Source: Streptomyces sp. L-9-10 (lineage in GTDB: Bacteria > Actinomycetota > Actinomycetes > Streptomycetales > Streptomycetaceae). From it: 64,000 nt of DNA. The position numbers and the translations under genes were made by a program. Below the pieces are notes generated by a model. The model made no database searches. It saw only the letters and a program-made list of their open reading frames with translations, and was not told where the DNA came from. This document shows, piece after piece, positions 60,208 to 64,000 of the stretch. How positions within the stretch are numbered: position 1 is the stretch's first letter; each line of letters opens with the position of its first letter. The stretch is from contig NZ_PHRF01000023.1 of assembly GCF_004151105.1 (NCBI RefSeq), positions 62,001 through 126,000 on the forward strand, written 5' to 3'.

Positions 60208-61482
60208 TCAGGGTGCGGTGCCGGGCAGCCGTTGCGCCGTGACCGGAGCCGGGGGTGCCGGTTCGGGGCAGTAGCGTGCCCAGGCGTCGAGGAACTGGTT
60301 GCGCGCGAAGCCCTTGGCCTGGGTGCCGTCGGGGAAGCGCCGGTTGGCCGAGCTGATGCCGTAGGGCTTCAGCAGCAGTTGCAGGCCGCGCGGCGTCAGA
60401 CCGCCGGCACCGTACTCCGCCCACGGCGCTTCCCTGTCCGCGTTCAGCGCCTCCAGCAGCCGCTTGGTGGCCAGCACCGCCGGATCGCACTCGGCGCCGA
60501 AGGCCCGGCGGATACCGACCAGCAGGCGGGTACGCAGACCGCCTTCCTCGTCCTGCCCCGCCTCGTAGTCACTCATGATCCGGCAGGCCGTGCGTACGAG
60601 CGCGGGCCAGTCGCCACCGGCGAGGTCGGCGACGATCACCAGCGGCTCCCACGTGTCGGCCGCGCGGTCCTCGACCGGCATGACCGGCTCCCGGTCCGCC
60701 GCCAGCGCACCCAGCGGCTGGAGCCAGGAGGAGAGGCGGTCGCGCAGGGCGTGCAGCGCGGGGGTGTCGCGGTGGGTGCGGAAGGCCGCGACCTTCTCGC
60801 CCGGTGCACGGCGGCGCATCCGGATGATGACCGACCGGTCCATGATCGTGTCCGGCAGGTCGCCGATCCCGGCAAGGGCGGCCATGGCGAAGGTGGGGAA
60901 CGGGGTCGGCTTGTGCTCGGGCCCCGAGACCCGCAGCGTGGGCCGGTTCCGCTGATGCCCGGCATTCAGCAGACCCCGGAGATCCTCGTTCCGTTCAGCC
61001 GCCTTCACGGTGCCGAAGAGGGTGTCGGCCTCATCGACCAGGAGCGTGGGCGGGTTGTCGTCGGTGATCGACCGGAAGATCGCGGCAGGGCTGGCGTTGA
61101 CCGTGATCAGGCAGTTGTGCACCGTCTCGGTCAGCACGTCCAGCAGCCGCGACTTGCCGCACCGCTTCTCCGGAGCGACCACCGCCAGACGCGGCGCGTG
61201 CTGCCACGCCGGCTGCAGATGCGACGCCGCCACCCACAACGTCACCGCCGTCAGGGCCTCCGCCGAAGGCAGGATCACGTACCGCATGATCTGCGCCTGC
61301 AGATCGGCCAGCACCTGTGCCCCTTCGGGCAGCGGCGTCACTGGAGACTCGTCGTCGCGGTCCTCGTCCGTGGGAGGCACGGGAGAGTTGGCGGCTTGGC
61401 CGGGTACGGCGACCGGAGGCCACGATGGCGTCGCGTCACGGTGGGACGGGGTCTTCGGCTGGGGTTCGGTCATACTGGACAT
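60208..61482 (-). CDS. DUF3631-domain replication helicase-like ATPase
   Basis: 424 residues. ATPase core: APRLAVVAPEKRCGKSRLLD (Walker A-like, EKRCGKS), PTLLVDEADTLF (Walker B), then RNRPTLRVSGPEHKPTPFPT and MDRSVIIRMRRRAPGEKVAA. DUF3631 follows about residue 240 (LSSWLQPLGALAADREPVMP, WAEYGAGGLTPRGLQLLL). In Streptomyces elements this protein usually supports plasmid or element replication. It lies upstream of DUF2637 and is transcribed away from the xis-int pair. Confidence 0.8.
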   Translation of the reverse strand: MSSMTEPQPKTPSHRDATPSWPPVAVPGQAANSPVPPTDEDRDDESPVTPLPEGAQVLADLQAQIMRYVILPSAEALTAVTLWVAASHLQPAWQHAPRLAVVAPEKRCGKSRLLDVLTETVHNCLITVNASPAAIFRSITDDNPPTLLVDEADTLFGTVKAAERNEDLRGLLNAGHQRNRPTLRVSGPEHKPTPFPTFAMAALAGIGDLPDTIMDRSVIIRMRRRAPGEKVAAFRTHRDTPALHALRDRLSSWLQPLGALAADREPVMPVEDRAADTWEPLVIVADLAGGDWPALVRTACRIMSDYEAGQDEEGGLRTRLLVGIRRAFGAECDPAVLATKRLLEALNADREAPWAEYGAGGLTPRGLQLLLKPYGISSANRRFPDGTQAKGFARNQFLDAWARYCPEPAPPAPVTAQRLPGTAP

Positions 61483-61565
61483 CAGCTCCTCTGCTCGCGG
61501 GCCTTATGGGACGGCAATCCCGGTTTCCGCAGGTTGATCGCTAGGGATGGCGGTTGAGAGGTTGC

Positions 61566-61600
61566 GGTTGAAGCCCCCGGCCGTGCCGGGGGCTTCAACC
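61566..61600. other. Perfect 15-bp inverted repeat upstream of the replication gene
   Basis: GGTTGAAGCCCCCGG pairs with CCGGGGGCTTCAACC across CCGTG. It lies 84 bp upstream of the DUF3631 start, where no gene ends, so a replication-origin or promoter role is as likely as termination. Confidence 0.6.
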
Positions 61601-62417
61601 ATGCGTGGGGCGGTAGTGGCTGCGGCGGGTCAAGAGACAGGCGGCTAGGGCTGGTTGGGTCGCCGCGGCGGGCGAATCCAAGACAGCCACAACCACCCCG
61701 CACAAGTCCAGCACTCGCCAGAGAAAGCGGACAGCTGTCGGCGAACACCTGCTGCGGGGCTTGCATATAACGGTAGACCCGAAACGCCGGTCGACAAAAA
61801 AGCCTGAGCATCGGCAAAGCCAGAAGCATCACATCGCGAATATCTTGCGCAGCCGTCGTGACCCGAGCTACAACACATAACCCGACGTCAGGCCATACCT
61901 CGGCGACCAAATCCACCACTCATGGCCGCGCCCTCAGGAGTCCGGCTCAACTCCCTTCCACGGTGAAGCGGAGCGCAACATAGCCGCAGAACGCCGGTTC
62001 ACCAAACCGGCGAACGCGAGGTACACATTTGGTCATGGAAAACAGACCGCTCGCAATATTCCCGGAAGGAATTCAGGGTCGCAGCACCGTTGAATTCCCC
62101 CGCCCTCAACAAGGCATCGGCCAGCGCCAACTCGGCCACCGAGAAGCCGCTTTGGGCAGCCCGATGACCAACACCACCGTGTCCCCAGGCGGCTCGGCCA
62201 GTGAGAACGGCCCCAGCAGCGACGCGTAGCTCAACTGCCGCCCCGGCTAGCCCCGCAGGGGCGGGCGCCCGCCAACAACCGCCATCCCAAGCGATCGACC
62301 ACGCAGGCCGGCATTGCCGTGCCACATGCCTGCGAAGAGAGGACCCCGCCTTGCGCCGGCCAGCGATACCCCATGGCTCCGCTCGGACCACGCGTGCCGC
62401 GAAGGAGGTGACGCTGC
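61601..62417. other. Control region between rep-like gene and xis
   Basis: About 800 bp without a gene I can support; frames such as 62029-62229 (plus) and 61999-62391 (minus) have no family signature. It separates two divergent modules (replication to the left, xis-int to the right), so it should hold their promoters and possibly an origin. The last 20 bases are the near-perfect xis ribosome site. Confidence 0.5.
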
Positions 62418-62630
62418 ATGGCTGACCGCCTCCTCACCGTGGACGAGGCTGCCGAACGACTCGGCACAGGCGTGCGCTTCGTCCGCCGCCTCGTGGCGGA
62501 ACGCCGCATCGTCTTCGTCAAGGTCGGACGCCACGTCCGCATCGCCGACAGCGCTCTCACCGCGTACATCGAAGCCCACACCGTTCAGCCCGCACGACGG
62601 GGTCGGCCGAGCTACGGCAGGGCCGCCTGA
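62418..62630 (+). CDS. xis: Excisionase (MerR-type HTH)
   Basis: 70 residues from ATG 62418 with AAGGAGGTGA at ideal distance. LLTVDEAAERLGTGVRFVRR, then LVAERRIVFVKVGRHVRIAD, is the winged-helix fold of Xis proteins (HTH_17). It helps the integrase excise the element. Its TGA overlaps the integrase ATG (TGATG), so the two are made together. Confidence 0.9.
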   Translation: MADRLLTVDEAAERLGTGVRFVRRLVAERRIVFVKVGRHVRIADSALTAYIEAHTVQPARRGRPSYGRAA

Positions 62631-63793
62631 TGCCTCGCAAGCCGCAGCGGCGGCGCGAGTTCGGCAGCGTGCGCAAGACCGAGTCGGGACGCTTCCAGGC
62701 CCGCTACTGGGCTCCGGACGGTGTGCGGCGCTACGCGCCACACACCTTCGAGACCAAGACGGAGGCGACGACCTGGCTCACGCTGACCCAGGCGGACATA
62801 GAGCGCAAGCACTGGACCGACCCCGATGCCGGGGCGGTCAACTTCGAGGACTTCGCCAGCAAGTGGGTTCGGGAGCGCGGTCTCGCGGCGACCACCGAGG
62901 ATCTGTACACCCGCTTGCTCAGGCTCCACATCCTGCCCGCCTTCGGCGCGTGGGACCTGGACGCGATCCAGCCGGCGGATGTGCGTGTGTGGCGAGCCGA
63001 GCGGCTCAAGGCGACCGATGGCGCCAAGACCACAGTGGCCAAGTCCTACCGTCTGCTGAAGGCGGTGCTCCAGACCGCGGTCGACGACGAACTCCTCAAG
63101 AGCAACCCGTGCCGTATCAAGGGCGCCGGCAAGGAGGAGGCGGACGAGCGCGATGTCGCCGAGATCCAGCAGGTCTACGCGCTGGCCGAGGCGATCGGAC
63201 CGCGCTGGCGCATCATGATCTTCCTGGGCGCCTTCGCGTCCCTCCGCCCCGAAGAACTCGCGGAGCTGCGGCGCGGTGATATCGACCTCGATGAAGGCGT
63301 CGTGTGGATCAGGCGAGCCGCACCGGAGCTGACCAACGGCCAGAAGGTCGTGGGAGCACCGAAATCGCGCGCAGGGAAGCGGCCGATCTACCTGCCCGAC
63401 TTCGTGGTGCCCGAGCTGCGTCGCCACCTTCAGTGGTTCGCCGAGAAGGAACCGGACGGACTGCTCATCGTGGGAGAACGCGGAGCCGCCTTGCGCCGGT
63501 CATCCTTCGGGCGCAAGTGGCGTAAGGCGCGGACCGCGGCGGGTCTGCCGGACAGCTTCCGCTTCTACGATCTCCGCCACACCGGCAACACCCTGGCGGC
63601 GGACTCGGGCGCGAAGCTCAAGGACCTCATGGTCCGGGCGGGCCAGTCGAGCCCCAAGGCACAGCTGATCTACCAGCACTCCAAGAAGAAGCACCAGCGC
63701 AAGCTCGCGAAGAGCATCGACGCCGAAGTCCGGCAGCAGCGCGGCGAAGCAGCCGAGCAGGCCCAGGCGGAGACGCGGAAGCACTCCGGCTGA
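62630..63793 (+). CDS. int: Tyrosine-type site-specific integrase
   Basis: 387 residues. The arm-binding N-terminus and the SAM-like core-binding domain (about 70-155) precede the catalytic domain. Catalytic residues: Arg206 in ASLRPEELAEL, Lys near 245-250 in PKSRAGKR, Arg316-His317 in FYDLRHTGN (a Tyr replaces the usual first His) and nucleophile Tyr348 in QLIYQHS. It reads rightward to the window end, so the element's right att, presumably the intact tRNA-Gly gene, should lie just beyond 64000. A truncated relative is at 41335. Confidence 0.95.
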   Translation: MPRKPQRRREFGSVRKTESGRFQARYWAPDGVRRYAPHTFETKTEATTWLTLTQADIERKHWTDPDAGAVNFEDFASKWVRERGLAATTEDLYTRLLRLHILPAFGAWDLDAIQPADVRVWRAERLKATDGAKTTVAKSYRLLKAVLQTAVDDELLKSNPCRIKGAGKEEADERDVAEIQQVYALAEAIGPRWRIMIFLGAFASLRPEELAELRRGDIDLDEGVVWIRRAAPELTNGQKVVGAPKSRAGKRPIYLPDFVVPELRRHLQWFAEKEPDGLLIVGERGAALRRSSFGRKWRKARTAAGLPDSFRFYDLRHTGNTLAADSGAKLKDLMVRAGQSSPKAQLIYQHSKKKHQRKLAKSIDAEVRQQRGEAAEQAQAETRKHSG

Positions 63794-63896
63794 GGTCGTG
63801 GCGGCCTCGCCCGAGGCGGCGTGGCGGAGGCGGACCGCTTGGCCAGCAACAGCGGACTCGTCTCCGCTCCATGCCCCCGGGCGGAGTTCGCAGGAA

Positions 63897-63953
63897 GCGG
63901 CATTGCCTTCGCAATGCCGCAACGCCTCACACTCCTGTGACCCAGTTCACAGG
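63897..63953. other. Two hairpins downstream of the integrase
   Basis: GCGGCATTGC/GCAATGCCGC at 63897-63920 is a likely int terminator. CCTGTGA/TCACAGG at 63934-63953, followed by GGAATGGCCCGCGCA at the window end, resembles the TGGC(A)CG-containing flank found left of the other tRNA-Gly fragments, so the att site is near. Confidence 0.6.
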
Positions 63954-64000
63954 AAATACGTCTCGCCATTCGAGAAGTCCGGCGCGGAATGGCCCGCGCA

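Noticed and set aside
59989..61557. 522-codon plus-strand ORF opposite the DUF3631 gene (also 56549-57631 opposite the relaxase)
   Set aside because: Arg/Gly/Val-rich shadows; the minus strand encodes recognisable mobile-element proteins.

Overview
This is high-GC actinobacterial DNA, almost certainly a Streptomyces chromosome. Support comes from strong GC bias at third codon positions, GTG/TTG starts, GGAGG-type ribosome sites, Tat and Sec-exported proteins, YtrA-type GntR, DUF6415 and HATPase regulators, and Streptomyces-style integrative-element genes. No rRNA gene, complete tRNA or CRISPR array is visible. The window starts inside one gene and ends just after an integrase gene.

Positions 1-14100 look like ordinary chromosomal-arm content: a BMP-type lipoprotein (partial), a secreted polysaccharide deacetylase, a DUF4232-like lipoprotein, a TOPRIM/OLD-like protein, a TetR/epimerase pair, an O-methyltransferase-type enzyme, a large exported repeat-domain protein, a Tat-exported phosphodiesterase/alkaline phosphatase, a GntR-ABC transporter operon and a secreted chorismate mutase. 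Several short gene remnants are scattered between them.

From about 14.1 kb to the end the window reads as an accretion island. Minus-strand 3' halves of one tRNA, consistent with tRNA-Gly(CCC), recur at 14.16, 22.53, 28.24, 29.89 and 40.71 kb, with a terminator-only relic at 15.56 kb. Most have the same flank (a GGTCTAGACAACAAA-like motif, then a hairpin). They divide the DNA into modules: a PIG-L deacetylase; a TetR/DUF308 pair with an ice-binding-domain protein and a DUF5819/HTTM pair; an RHS polymorphic toxin with its probable immunity gene; a lone AT-richer PD-(D/E)XK nuclease gene; a DEAD helicase region followed by a decaying YcaO/TfuA/methyltransferase/GpsA RiPP-like operon; and finally a mobilisable element.

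The last element (about 40.7 kb to beyond 64 kb) has excisionase, tyrosine integrase, a DUF3631 helicase, a DUF2637 membrane protein, MobC and an HUH relaxase. It carries a DUF4365 protein, a divergent nucleosidase/four-helix membrane protein pair, regulators, and a compact locus at 50.6-55.5 kb. That locus combines a 5-hmdU-DNA-kinase/aGPT-type protein, a thymidylate-synthase-like enzyme, a MazG-type pyrophosphohydrolase, an acyl carrier protein and an XRE/ImmA switch. It is the best candidate here for an undescribed system, probably DNA-base or nucleotide hypermodification.

Four neighbouring genes at 35.9-40.5 kb are frameshifted or truncated (TfuA, YcaO, an HTH-TPR regulator and a HAD hydrolase), which means either real decay of that module or local sequence errors.
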